Origin: Polynucleobacter sp. AP-Kolm-20A-A1
Lineage (GTDB): Bacteria > Pseudomonadota > Gammaproteobacteria > Burkholderiales > Burkholderiaceae
Direction of reading: 5' to 3'
NCBI RefSeq assembly: GCF_018688315.1
Contig: NZ_CP061315.1
Location: forward strand, 1,364,001 to 1,428,000
DNA length: 64,000 nucleotides
Positions 19,611 to 28,727 of the stretch are shown piece by piece. Position numbers and translations under genes: made by a program. Each line of letters starts with the position of its first letter. Positions within the stretch are counted from its first letter, which is position 1. Under the pieces are notes generated by a model. That model saw only the letters and a program-made list of their open reading frames with translations, made no database searches and was not told the origin of the DNA.

Positions 19611-19790
19611 ACCGATGCGCAAGCATCCGGAACGATCTTTACCTTGTGGGCGTGAGCGTTTCGAAAGTTCACAGTGCCAACTTAGACTTGGTTACTCCCT
19701 GAACCTCTTAATGCACCCGAAACAGAGTAGCCGTTCCACCTTGAACCTTAGGGTTCAGGATGACGGCCTAGCGGCTAAGGCGGGGAATTC
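19600..19790 (+). ncRNA. ssrS: 6S RNA
   Basis: 6S RNA mimics an open promoter and binds RNA polymerase sigma70 holoenzyme in stationary phase. The diagnostic 3' part ACCTTGAACCTTAGGGTTCA at 19739-19758, followed by GGATGACGGCCTAGCGGC, closely follows E. coli 6S. The closing stem is formed by AGTTCCTT (19601-19608) and GGGGAATT (19782-19789), allowing G-U pairs. The location downstream of zapA is the known one in proteobacteria. The ends are estimated from the stem, giving about 190 bases. The ORF that crosses it is spurious. Confidence 0.88.
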
Positions 19791-20609
19791 ATGTTACTAA
19801 GCGATATCTTGATGTTGATGTTATGTGGCGCTATTTCTGGCTACCTAGCTGGCTTACTTGGCATTGGCGGCGGCATGATTTTGGTGCCCTTCATGATCTT
19901 GGTTTTTAATCACTTAGGCTTTAGTCAAGAAGTGATTGTGCATATGGCAATCGCTACAGGCATGGCCACCATTCTCTTTACTACATCCTCTGCAATTTGG
20001 GCCCACCATAAGCATGGCTCCATCGATTGGAAGCTCGTTGCAGCACTTAGCCCCGGAATGATTTTTGGTGGCTTGATTGGCGGAAGTGAATTATTTGAGG
20101 TCCTTAAAACATCCTGGCTCTCACTCTTTTTTGCCGTGTTTATTGTTTACACCTCAATCCAGATGCTCTTGAATAAAAAACCAAAGGCTGGCAGAGAATT
20201 ACCAGGCACGCTTGGATTGTTTTCTTTTGGCGCTTTTGCGGGGGCACTTGCCAGCTTGGTGGGAGCTGGCGGCGCTTTTATCACAGTACCGTTTATGCTT
20301 TGGTGCAATGTGAAGCCACATACCGCTATGGCAAGCTCATCAGGCCTAGGATTTCCGATCGCAGCAGCCGCCACAATTGGCTACATGTATGGAAGCTGGG
20401 GAAACCCAAACCTTCCGGCTGGTTCATTAGGATTTGTTTATTTGCCGGCCGTTGCCTGCATTGTGGTGGTGAGTATCTTTACTGCACCGCTAGGCGCAAA
20501 GATGGCCAGAAAACTCGATATAGCTCAACTCAAAAGAGTCTTTGGCATCTTGCTGTTTTTCCTTGCAGCCTTCATGTTTAATGAAAGCCGCAAGGCATTC
20601 GGCTTTTAA
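19791..20609 (+). CDS. TauE/SafE family membrane exporter
   Basis: A 272-residue polytopic inner-membrane protein with about eight helices and the two-repeat architecture of the family. Each repeat opens with a glycine-rich motif (YLAGLLGIGGGMILVPFM near 16 and ALASLVGAGGAFITVPFM near 150). Family members export sulfite, sulfoacetate or other small organic anions; the substrate here is unknown. The ATG at 19791 directly follows the 6S RNA 3' end, and the ribosome-binding site AAGGCGGGG (19778-19785) lies in the 6S closing stem. The stop codon abuts the convergent matB gene. Confidence 0.9.
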   Translation: MLLSDILMLMLCGAISGYLAGLLGIGGGMILVPFMILVFNHLGFSQEVIVHMAIATGMATILFTTSSAIWAHHKHGSIDWKLVAALSPGMIFGGLIGGSELFEVLKTSWLSLFFAVFIVYTSIQMLLNKKPKAGRELPGTLGLFSFGAFAGALASLVGAGGAFITVPFMLWCNVKPHTAMASSSGLGFPIAAAATIGYMYGSWGNPNLPAGSLGFVYLPAVACIVVVSIFTAPLGAKMARKLDIAQLKRVFGILLFFLAAFMFNESRKAFGF

Positions 20610-22133
20610 TTAACTCGTATATTGCTGGCGCAAAATATTCTTTTGCACTTTACCCATCGCATTACGAGGCAAATCAGAAACAATCTCTAAACGCTTCGGT
20701 ATTTTGAAATTCGCAATTTGCTTTTTGAGTGTGGCAATCATTACTTCGGCATTTAACTTCGCGCCAGCCTTTGGCACAACTACTGCCATCACTGCTTCGC
20801 CAAAGTCTGGATGCGGAATACCAATGACTGCACTCTCATCCACGCCAGGCATATCGTCTATAAATCCTTCAATCTCTTTTGGATAGACGTTATAGCCACC
20901 CGAAATAATCAAGTCTTTGCTGCGACCAACAATGCATAAGTATTCTTTTGGCGCTTTACCACCATTGGCATCACCACCCCAACGACCAACGTCACCAGTC
21001 TTAAACCAACCGTCTTTGGTGAACTCTTCTGCAGTCTTCTCCGGCATGCGCCAGTAACCCTTAAATATATTTGGGCCCTTGACCTGGATGCCACCAATTT
21101 CATCAACCTTGCATGGCTTGTTATCTTCATTGACAACGCGCACTTTCACGCCAGGCAATGGCAATCCTACAGAACCGCCAACACGCTTGCCTTTATATGG
21201 ATTGGAAACCAACATCACGGTTTCACTCATGCCGTAGCGCTCAAGAATAGGCTGGCCAATTACTTCTTTAAAAGTATTAAAGGTTTCTGTCAGCAAAGGC
21301 GCTGATCCAGAAATAAAGAGGCGCGTATTGCGTGCAACTTTCTTATTAAAGCCCTTGTCAGCCAACAAGCGCACGTAGAAAGTAGGCACACCCATCATGA
21401 CCGTAGATTGAGGCATATGCTTGATCAATTGAGCGGTATCCAAACGTGGCAACCAAATCATTTTGCTGCCATTGATGAGAGCGCCATGAGCGGCTACAAA
21501 TAAACCGTGCACATGGAATATCGGCAAAGCATGTAGCAATACATCGCCCTTCTTCCAGCCCCAGAATTTTTGCAATACCTGAGCATTGCTACCCAAATTT
21601 TTATGCGTGAGCATGGCGCCCTTGCTGCGGCCGGTAGTACCAGAGGTATACAGAATCGCAGCTAAATCATCATCTTTAGCTGGAACTGTCTTGAATTTAT
21701 CGCTCAAGCCTGCAGCACGCTCCAATAAAGTACCCGTACGGTTTTCATCCAATGTGAAAACATGCTTTGTGCCCGCCTTTGCAGCAACCTTAGATACCCA
21801 TGAAAGATTCTTACCGCTGCACACCACTACCGCCGGCTCAGCATTTTCCAAAAAGTACTGAATCTCTGCAGACTGGTAAGCAGTGTTCAGCGGCAAATAC
21901 ACATAGCCAGCACGAATCGTAGCCAGATAAAGAAATAATGCTTCTGGAGATTTCTCAACCTGAACCGCAACTCTAGCGCCTTTAGGGAGCTTAAGGCTCG
22001 CCAATAAATTTGCAAGTTTTGCGGTGGCGCCCTCTAGGTCACCCCAAGAGTAATACAAACCATCATGCGTCTCGATAGCGCATGCTTTTTTATCTTTTGG
22101 AAAACCTTTTTCCAATAGTGAATATAAATTCAT
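20610..22133 (-). CDS. matB: Malonyl-CoA synthetase
   Basis: Acyl-adenylate-forming enzyme that activates malonate to malonyl-CoA with ATP. The 507 residues match MatB (about 504). Motifs are the P-loop ILYTSGTTGRSKGAM near 160, the A5 motif YGMSET near 290, A7 KTGDVGRW, A8 GRSKDLIISGGYNVYP, and the catalytic lysine in PRNAMGKVQKNIL at the C-terminus. It follows the Bug protein by 40 bases. The pairing with malonyl-CoA decarboxylase identifies a malonate pathway. Close relatives can also activate methylmalonate. Confidence 0.9.
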   Translation of the reverse strand: MNLYSLLEKGFPKDKKACAIETHDGLYYSWGDLEGATAKLANLLASLKLPKGARVAVQVEKSPEALFLYLATIRAGYVYLPLNTAYQSAEIQYFLENAEPAVVVCSGKNLSWVSKVAAKAGTKHVFTLDENRTGTLLERAAGLSDKFKTVPAKDDDLAAILYTSGTTGRSKGAMLTHKNLGSNAQVLQKFWGWKKGDVLLHALPIFHVHGLFVAAHGALINGSKMIWLPRLDTAQLIKHMPQSTVMMGVPTFYVRLLADKGFNKKVARNTRLFISGSAPLLTETFNTFKEVIGQPILERYGMSETVMLVSNPYKGKRVGGSVGLPLPGVKVRVVNEDNKPCKVDEIGGIQVKGPNIFKGYWRMPEKTAEEFTKDGWFKTGDVGRWGGDANGGKAPKEYLCIVGRSKDLIISGGYNVYPKEIEGFIDDMPGVDESAVIGIPHPDFGEAVMAVVVPKAGAKLNAEVMIATLKKQIANFKIPKRLEIVSDLPRNAMGKVQKNILRQQYTS

Positions 22134-22173
22134 TCGAACCTCAAATCCAAGGGGTAATGTTTAATAAAATTGC

Positions 22174-23157
22174 TTAATCTAATTTAGCGCCAGAGGCCTT
22201 AGCAACAGCAGCCCAACGCTTGATATCAGCACTTACAAACTTACCAAATGCATCACCCGAGAGATTGGGTGTATCAGAGCCGTTATTTGTCCAAATGGTT
22301 TTAAGCTCTGGAGTATTGATCGCCTTCTGCACTTCAGCAATCATCTTGTCAATGATCGATTGTGGTGTGCCCTTAGGAGCAAACAAGCCGTACCAAGTGG
22401 ATACCTCATAACCAACCAAGCCAGCTTCAGCTGCAGTAGGAACGCTCGGGAATCCAGGGGCGCGCTTCTGAGAGGCAACCGCTAAAGCAACAATGGAGCC
22501 GTTTTTAATTTGCGCAGCAGATGAGCCAAGACCATCAAACTCGATGTCGACCTGTCCTGCAATAAGGTCTTGCATCGCAGGGCCGGCTCCACGGTAAGGG
22601 ATGTGGGTGATAAAGGTTTTAGTCAACATCTTGAACTGCTCGCCAGCCAAATGATGCGAAGAGCCATTGCCTGCACTAGCGTAGTTAAATTTACCGGGGT
22701 TTTTCTTCAGAAGTGCGATGAACTCTTTTAAGTCTTTCACTTGAACATTTTTTGGGTTCACCACAATTACCTGAGGTGGACTTGCAATCATCGCAACCGG
22801 TATAAAGCTCTTTTCAATGTCGTAATCTAAATTTGGGTACATAGCAGGCGCAATAGCATGATGCGCAGCTCCTACGAAGAATGAGTAACCATCTGGTGCG
22901 GCCTTGGCGGCAATGGAGGCGCCTAGGGTGCCTCCAGCTCCACCACGGTTATCAATAATGATTTGCTTGCCCAATTGCTTGGTTAATTGAGTAGCCAAAG
23001 GTCTAGCAAAAGCATCAGTGCCTCCGCCAGCGGGAAATGGCACAACAAAGGTAATGGGCTTATTGGGCCACTCCTGTGCGCACACAACTAACGGCGCCGC
23101 ACAGATTAGAAACACTGCTCTCTTGAGAGTTGCCGCAAGGCTTGATTGCTTAAACAT
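22174..23157 (-). CDS. Bug/TctC-family periplasmic binding protein, malonate locus
   Basis: A 327-residue periplasmic solute-binding protein of the tripartite tricarboxylate (TTT) family. The start at 23157 is chosen because GGAGGA sits seven bases upstream; an ATG at 23172 overlaps that site. The signal peptide is about 1-25 (AVFLICAAPLVVCAQEW). The family motif WPNKPITFVVPFPAGGGTD follows and IPYRGAGPAMQDLIAGQVD occurs near 200. No TctA or TctB membrane gene is adjacent, so it must share a permease encoded elsewhere. Its place between mcd and matB suggests malonate or a similar dicarboxylate as ligand. Confidence 0.88.
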   Translation of the reverse strand: MFKQSSLAATLKRAVFLICAAPLVVCAQEWPNKPITFVVPFPAGGGTDAFARPLATQLTKQLGKQIIIDNRGGAGGTLGASIAAKAAPDGYSFFVGAAHHAIAPAMYPNLDYDIEKSFIPVAMIASPPQVIVVNPKNVQVKDLKEFIALLKKNPGKFNYASAGNGSSHHLAGEQFKMLTKTFITHIPYRGAGPAMQDLIAGQVDIEFDGLGSSAAQIKNGSIVALAVASQKRAPGFPSVPTAAEAGLVGYEVSTWYGLFAPKGTPQSIIDKMIAEVQKAINTPELKTIWTNNGSDTPNLSGDAFGKFVSADIKRWAAVAKASGAKLD

Positions 23158-23329
23158 CTTTGTCTCCTCCATTTGCCATTTTCATGGCTATCTATTCATT
23201 ATTAATACTTCAAACTGCTAAGCATGCAACCATAATACTTTCTGGATCTTGGCGTCCAGTTTATTACCGCAAACCCTAAAGCAAATCTCTTTGGATTCTC
23301 CCTTAGAGCATCTCCTCCTAAATTCTTTA

Positions 23330-24634
23330 TCAGGGCGCCATTAAACGCCCAACAGACCTTGAATACACAATCTCGCCATTGGCAAATTTTTCATGGTTCT
23401 CTTCTACATTGCCCAAGTCATAGAGATAGTTCACCATCAAACCAGCGGACTGACGCAACCCTTTGCGTGACAAATCGCCGGCCCAGTTCACCAAATGTAG
23501 CTTGGCGCCGTTACCCAAGTGAAACTTAGCGACCGGATTGCCATTTCGACCGGTTGAGCCCAGCCCTAAATAAATAGAGGCTAGGCACAACAATGCATCT
23601 CTTTCTTTTTCTGAGGCTAGGTCAGGATGCCATCCGGCACTTAATTTTTCAGTCCAAGACTGTACGTCTAGTTTGAGCGTGGCTAATGCCTGCTCTCTGG
23701 CTGCTTTTAAATTAGGCTTCAGACGTTCTGTAGGTACATCTTCGCCCAAATGAGCGCCCGCAGACACCCAATCCATAAATCCAGGAATTGGTGACAAGGT
23801 TACGAAGGTTTTGAGGCCCGGGAATTCTGCGTGCAACTGCTCTGCCACACGCTTAATCAAAAAGTTACCCATTGACACACCGCGCAGGCCAGGCTCGCAG
23901 TTACTGATGGAGTAAAAAACAGCAACCTTGTATTGCGATGGTTGGTCAACAGTCTCCGCCTTCTTGTCCACCAAGGGAGTGATAACTGTAGGGATCTCTG
24001 GAAGAAGTGCTACTTCAACGAAGATTAAAGGCTCGCTTGGAAGCTGCGGGTGAAAGAAAGCGAAGCAACGACGATCAGGCTGCAGACGCCGGCGCAGGTC
24101 ATCCCAGCCATCAATAGCATGCACCGCTTCGTGCTGAATGAGCTTCTCCAAAACCTCTGCTGGCGATTTCCAATCTACGCGATGCATCTTTAAAAACCCT
24201 GGATTGAACCAAGAAGATAGCAAATGGCGCATATCAAAATCAACCGCAGTTAACTCGGGTTTCTTTTCTAAAATTTGCAATAGATCACGGCGCATCTGCA
24301 CTACTGACGCAGTACCATGACTAGCCCGATTAAGGCGGCGGAAAAATTCTTGCCTTGGAGATTCAGAAACTTTTTGCAAGCGAATGTAATTACGCGCATT
24401 GGATTCAGCGGCAAAATTTTGCGCCGCTTTAAGAACGGCATCCGCCTGAGGATTTAACTTCTCAAATAGATATGTAAAGAATGGAGTGTGCTGATCTTTA
24501 CCAAGCTTGCGGTAGTTGTTCACTACATCATCAGCCATGCTGACAGCATTGGACTCGCCGCGCTCGGAAATCAAACGCTTAATGGCGTTATTTGCCTTAG
24601 ACAGGTTGCGTGCTTTTGCTAACTTTTCAAGCAT
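23330..24634 (-). CDS. mcd: Malonyl-CoA decarboxylase
   Basis: Converts malonyl-CoA to acetyl-CoA and CO2, the second step of malonate use after MatB. At 434 residues it resembles MatA and the catalytic part of human MCD. It has an N-terminal helical domain (about 1-150) and a GNAT-fold catalytic domain. Catalytic-region motifs are SNCEPGLRGVSMGNFLIKRV and FHLGNGAKLHLVNW, the latter carrying the catalytic histidine. It is first of the mcd-Bug-matB unit. The promoter region upstream contains TTAAGTTAA repeats and lies after the LysR regulator gene. Confidence 0.93.
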   Translation of the reverse strand: MLEKLAKARNLSKANNAIKRLISERGESNAVSMADDVVNNYRKLGKDQHTPFFTYLFEKLNPQADAVLKAAQNFAAESNARNYIRLQKVSESPRQEFFRRLNRASHGTASVVQMRRDLLQILEKKPELTAVDFDMRHLLSSWFNPGFLKMHRVDWKSPAEVLEKLIQHEAVHAIDGWDDLRRRLQPDRRCFAFFHPQLPSEPLIFVEVALLPEIPTVITPLVDKKAETVDQPSQYKVAVFYSISNCEPGLRGVSMGNFLIKRVAEQLHAEFPGLKTFVTLSPIPGFMDWVSAGAHLGEDVPTERLKPNLKAAREQALATLKLDVQSWTEKLSAGWHPDLASEKERDALLCLASIYLGLGSTGRNGNPVAKFHLGNGAKLHLVNWAGDLSRKGLRQSAGLMVNYLYDLGNVEENHEKFANGEIVYSRSVGRLMAP

Positions 24635-24705
24635 GTGTTCTTTTCAAAAAGAAATCGTCAAAAAACGGATCGATTCAATGTATTACTCAGAACAGGTGAA
24701 ATCAA

Positions 24706-24741
24706 TTAAGTTAAGTGAATATTCATTAACTTTAAGTTAAC
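24706..24741. promoter_or_regulatory. Repeat-containing regulatory region upstream of mcd
   Basis: Two copies of TTAAGTTAA (24706-24714 and 24732-24740) flank the palindromic core TGAATATTCA (24716-24725). Allowing one bulged base, the core extends to GTTAA...TTAAC. It lies 70-105 bases upstream of mcd and just after the LysR gene, so it is the likely operator of that regulator and the mcd promoter region. Confidence 0.5.
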
Positions 24742-24766
24742 TAATAACCGAATTTGTAAGGGTTAG

Positions 24767-25675
24767 TCAGGTGTTATTGCGATGCAGCATGCGGGCTTCA
24801 GCCGCTAATGCCAATATATTGGGATTGGATTCATTAGCCTGAAGATACATTAAGGCTATCTTTTGAACGACCTGATACTTCCTGGCCAATGGCGTGAATT
24901 CAATTGTGTCGCCCATAAGCGCCCTTACTCGACCCGGCAATAGCGTCATCCCCATATCGCTAGAAACCATATTCATCAATGAAAAAATATCGCCGACTTT
25001 CATTACCACCTTAGGAGATTGGCCGGCCAGCTTAAAGGCCTCATAAAAACCAGAGGTGGTGGCAAAGCCATCTTGCAGCGTTAGGAATTTTTCGTCTTGA
25101 TAATCCGACAAGTTAATTTCGGCCTGCTTAGGCTTATTTTTTCTGGAAGATGCGAAATACAACTCATCTTCGAATAAATGAATTACCTGTATACCTTCTG
25201 GAAGACCGCTTATTGGAACTGCCATAACAACGGCATCAACAGCGCCTTCAGAAAGCTTTTTCATTAAGTCTTCGTTAGATCCCAAAATTAAATCGATATC
25301 TAAATCGGGTCTACGAATTTTTGTGCCCATAATAATTCGAGGAATGATATTAGCTGTCAGCGAATACATTGACCCTAAACGAATTTGACCAATCTCTACA
25401 CCAGCCTTTGATCGAGTTTTTTTGAGTATGCGATCAACGTCGCCTAGCAGATCCACGCTAGCTTCTGCCAAATAGAGGGCCGCAGGAAGCGGCTTGAGCT
25501 GTCGACCCTCTTTAATGAATAAGGGACAAGCAATTGCTGCCTCTAATGAATGTAGCGCCTTATGAATGCTTACGGAGCTCAAATGCAACTCATCCGCAGT
25601 CTTCGAAAGAGAGCCCGTTCTAATAAAAGAACAGAGTATTTCTAGTTTGCGTAAGGTAACTTCTTCGTTTTGCAT
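24767..25675 (-). CDS. LysR-family regulator, probable malonate regulator
   Basis: A 302-residue LysR-type regulator. The N-terminal winged helix is LRKLEILCSFIRTGSLSKTA and SSVSIHKALHSLEAAI, and an effector-binding domain runs from about 95 to 295. The general look resembles MdcR, the activator of malonate genes in other proteobacteria, and its position immediately upstream of mcd fits. Unlike most LysR genes it is not divergent from its presumed target. It starts five bases after lgt, so it is probably transcribed with pepA-holC-lgt. Confidence 0.8.
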   Translation of the reverse strand: MQNEEVTLRKLEILCSFIRTGSLSKTADELHLSSVSIHKALHSLEAAIACPLFIKEGRQLKPLPAALYLAEASVDLLGDVDRILKKTRSKAGVEIGQIRLGSMYSLTANIIPRIIMGTKIRRPDLDIDLILGSNEDLMKKLSEGAVDAVVMAVPISGLPEGIQVIHLFEDELYFASSRKNKPKQAEINLSDYQDEKFLTLQDGFATTSGFYEAFKLAGQSPKVVMKVGDIFSLMNMVSSDMGMTLLPGRVRALMGDTIEFTPLARKYQVVQKIALMYLQANESNPNILALAAEARMLHRNNT

Positions 25676-25680
25676 GCGTA

Positions 25681-26472
25681 TTACTTGGCCGCCTTAGCCT
25701 GATATGCGGTCATCAAATAAATACCAAACAACATCATGGGCACACAGAGCCACTGCCCCATCGATAAGCCAAGCCCTAGCAGCCCTAAAAAGGAATCTGG
25801 CTCCCGTGCGTATTCAGCCAAAAACCGACAGACGCCATAACCCAATAAGAAGAATCCTGAGACTTGGCCTATACGGCGCGACTTGCTGGCATAGATCCAC
25901 AAGACGATACCCAGTAGAGCGCCTTCGCCCAACAATTGATAAATTTGAGATGGGTGACGTGGAATCGAATCCACCATCGGAAATACCATCGCCCAGGGAA
26001 GATCGGTTGGTCTACCCCACAACTCTCCATTAATAAAGTTTCCCAAGCGGCCAAAGGCCAATCCAAAGGGAACCAAAGGAGCGACCAAATCACTCACAAC
26101 AAAAAAAGTAGTTTTGCGTTTTTTAACAAACCAATATAAGGCAACTAGGACGCCTAATAGTCCGCCATGAAAGGACATGCCGCCCTCCCATATTTTGAAA
26201 ATCTCCAACGGATGCGCAAAGTAGTGGGCAGGCATGTAAAACATGGTGTAACCCAAGCGCCCACCAAGCACCACGCCCAATACACCGGCAAATAACAAAT
26301 CCTCAAGATCCTTATAAGTCCAACCCATTGCTTGATAGCGAGGCATCTGCAGACGCAGGCGGCCAAGCAAAAGGAATTGGACAAAGGCCATCAGATACAT
26401 CAGGCCATACCAATGAATGGCGAACGACCCTATGCGAATGGCTGCAGGATCAAACTGAGGATGAATCAACAT
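25681..26472 (-). CDS. lgt: Prolipoprotein diacylglyceryl transferase
   Basis: Inner-membrane enzyme that transfers diacylglycerol from phosphatidylglycerol to the lipobox cysteine of lipoproteins. At 263 residues it has about seven transmembrane segments. The Lgt signature [20 protein letters not shown] is near 140-160, with [11 protein letters not shown] near 93. It starts six bases after holC and ends five bases before the LysR gene. Several small lipoproteins in the window (59597-61844) are expected substrates. Confidence 0.95.
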   Translation of the reverse strand: MLIHPQFDPAAIRIGSFAIHWYGLMYLMAFVQFLLLGRLRLQMPRYQAMGWTYKDLEDLLFAGVLGVVLGGRLGYTMFYMPAHYFAHPLEIFKIWEGGMSFHGGLLGVLVALYWFVKKRKTTFFVVSDLVAPLVPFGLAFGRLGNFINGELWGRPTDLPWAMVFPMVDSIPRHPSQIYQLLGEGALLGIVLWIYASKSRRIGQVSGFFLLGYGVCRFLAEYAREPDSFLGLLGLGLSMGQWLCVPMMLFGIYLMTAYQAKAAK

Positions 26473-26478
26473 GAGGTA

Positions 26479-26943
26479 TTAGCTTTTGGACTGGTCGAAG
26501 TTATGTAATTCATGACCCAATTCTCGATAAGCCTTATATCGATCGCGCCCCGCCAAACGTTCTGCCTCGTTGACGGTAACCACTTCAACGATTCTGGGAA
26601 AGCGCGCAACCAACGCCGGCACATCAGCAGGCATACGCATTCCCAGGTGAATCATGACATCCGCATGAGGGATATTGTTTAGCGCAGGAGAGGCAAAATC
26701 ATCCGTTAAAACAATTGGCGTGTCTGCTGCCGCCTCATCATCAATAAAACAATGTGGCAAAAAATCTGTGCCACTAAATGTCCAGAGCAACTGATCTAGC
26801 TTTTGAAGATCAGCCTTCTCGCCCACCATCACAATCTGACGAACTGGCTGCCCTTCTGGCGTAGCACTCCAAATCTTGCGAGTTAATCGACAAGCGTATT
26901 CCAACTTATCGCTGACATTGCTATGAAAATCTATGCGTGCCAT
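26479..26943 (-). CDS. holC: DNA polymerase III subunit chi
   Basis: Clamp-loader accessory subunit that links psi and the clamp loader to single-strand binding protein. The 154 residues are normal for the family. It starts ARIDFHSNVSDKLEYACRLT and carries LLWTFSGTDFLPHC and the C-terminal RDRYKAYRELGHELHNFD. It follows pepA by 24 bases, a pairing (pepA-holC) conserved in many gamma- and betaproteobacteria. Confidence 0.9.
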   Translation of the reverse strand: MARIDFHSNVSDKLEYACRLTRKIWSATPEGQPVRQIVMVGEKADLQKLDQLLWTFSGTDFLPHCFIDDEAAADTPIVLTDDFASPALNNIPHADVMIHLGMRMPADVPALVARFPRIVEVVTVNEAERLAGRDRYKAYRELGHELHNFDQSKS

Positions 26944-26967
26944 TGGCTATTCATCAATCCTATTGAC

Positions 26968-28578
26968 TTACTTTTCTTCGAGCAAGAAATTAACAAGCAA
27001 GGGAACCGGACGACCGGTTGAGCCTTTGGCCGCTCCACTCTTCCAAGCAGTGCCAGCAATATCTAAATGCGCCCATTTGTATTTCTCAGTAAAGCGTGAA
27101 AGAAAGCATGCTGCAGTAACGCTGCCCGCTGGACGGCCGCCAATATTGGCTACATCAGCAAAATTAGATTTGAGCTGCTCATGGTAGGCGGCATCCAAAG
27201 GCAAACGCCAAACCGTATCCAATGAAGCTTGGCCGGCTTTTGTTAAAGCAGAGACCAATCCTTCGTCCTCAGAAAATAGGCCGCTATGTACGTGACCCAA
27301 AGCAATAATGCAGGCGCCAGTGAGTGTAGCAATATCAATCACCGCTTTAGGTTTGAAGCGTTCTACGTAAGTCAGTGCATCACACAAAATGAGGCGACCT
27401 TCAGCGTCCGTGTTCAAGATCTCAATCGTTTGACCCGACATACTTTTTACAATATCGCCAGGACGAGTAGCTTGACCAGAAGGCATGTTCTCGCATGTTG
27501 GAATAACACCAATCACGTTTTTCTTTAACTTCATCAAACCAATGGAATACATGGTGCCAATTACAGATGCAGCGCCGCACATGTCGTACTTCATCTCATC
27601 CATTGCCTCACCAGGTTTTAGTGAGATTCCGCCAGTATCAAAAGTGATGCCTTTACCGACCAACACAATTGGCGCTTCACCAGCTTTACCGCCTTGGTGA
27701 CGCATCACAATAAATTGAGGTGGTGTATCAGAACCCTGCGCAACCGATAGGAAGGAACCCATGCCCAAAGCCTCTATTTGCTTGCGTCCTAGCACTTCAA
27801 CCTTGAGGCCGGCTTTTTTACTTAAGGACTGCGCAGATTTACCCAAATAGGTTGGCGTGCAAACATTTGGAGGAAGATTTCCGAGGTCTTTCGCTAGGTT
27901 CATACCTTCTACCATCGCAATACCTTGCTCAACAGCAGCCTTCAACTCTTTGGCACATTCATCATTACCAGCGAAGATTAAATGCTTGAAGGTATCGGCT
28001 TTATCTTTTGCCTTGAACTTCATTGCCGGCTGACGCACGCCAAAGCGATATGACTGATCACCCGCATATTGAATAGTTAAGCGCACTTCTTCGGCAATAA
28101 ATTCGGATGAATGACCCAGGGCAAAACTGGGGGTAAACCACAAAGCATTTTCAATCGAAGCACCACTGAGTGCTTTGAGAGCAGCACGTGCAACTTTGGA
28201 ATAGGTTGTTAAGCTTCGCACGCTTGCGAGATGTACGTCACCTAAACTCAATAACAAAATACGCTTTGCTTTAACGCCGTTTGCTGCCCAAGATTTTTCA
28301 CTTCTGAGCATGCAAATCGAAGCTTGCTGATTATCCAAGTCACCCACCACATTGGCATGGGTTACTGAGCCGCCTAATAGAGAGTCCAACTCAACCAAAA
28401 AACCAGACTTAGCCTTGGCGCCCTTTACTCCGGCAAAGCTATCCAAATCGGTTTTGGAATATGCCAGGACTAAACAGTCAGAGCTATGCGCCAATAGGGT
28501 TTTGAGGCTCGATTTAAGCTGTTTTACGCTTCTCAGGTCAGCTTGAGGGAAAATCTTGGTACTAAATTGAATTGTCAT
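26968..28578 (-). CDS. pepA: Leucyl aminopeptidase
   Basis: Cytosolic hexameric M17 metallo-aminopeptidase, which in E. coli also acts as a DNA-binding protein in Xer recombination. The 536 residues include an N-terminal macro-like domain and the C-terminal catalytic domain. Metal ligands lie in LVGKGITFDTGGISLKPG and in the signature NTDAEGRLILCDAL near 400. It heads a leftward run with holC, lgt and a LysR gene, and is divergent from lptF with about 150 bases between them. Confidence 0.95.
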   Translation of the reverse strand: MTIQFSTKIFPQADLRSVKQLKSSLKTLLAHSSDCLVLAYSKTDLDSFAGVKGAKAKSGFLVELDSLLGGSVTHANVVGDLDNQQASICMLRSEKSWAANGVKAKRILLLSLGDVHLASVRSLTTYSKVARAALKALSGASIENALWFTPSFALGHSSEFIAEEVRLTIQYAGDQSYRFGVRQPAMKFKAKDKADTFKHLIFAGNDECAKELKAAVEQGIAMVEGMNLAKDLGNLPPNVCTPTYLGKSAQSLSKKAGLKVEVLGRKQIEALGMGSFLSVAQGSDTPPQFIVMRHQGGKAGEAPIVLVGKGITFDTGGISLKPGEAMDEMKYDMCGAASVIGTMYSIGLMKLKKNVIGVIPTCENMPSGQATRPGDIVKSMSGQTIEILNTDAEGRLILCDALTYVERFKPKAVIDIATLTGACIIALGHVHSGLFSEDEGLVSALTKAGQASLDTVWRLPLDAAYHEQLKSNFADVANIGGRPAGSVTAACFLSRFTEKYKWAHLDIAGTAWKSGAAKGSTGRPVPLLVNFLLEEK

Positions 28579-28727
28579 AATCTATTGCAGTATTTTGTGT
28601 CGATTCAAGGGGGTAAAAGGATGTTTATCCATTATCCTCCGAGATAAGAATAACTTCCCTTACATGCGCCAATATAAGCCATTTACGCCCCACCATTAAC
28701 CACATCCATCCAGCCAAATAAGCACCC

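Noticed and set aside
19615..19800. 61-residue plus-strand ORF
   Set aside because: It lies inside the 6S RNA and runs into the transporter start codon.
24380..24400. TGTAATTAC inside mcd, resembling the TGTAATTACA palindromes
   Set aside because: The palindrome is incomplete and lies within coding sequence.
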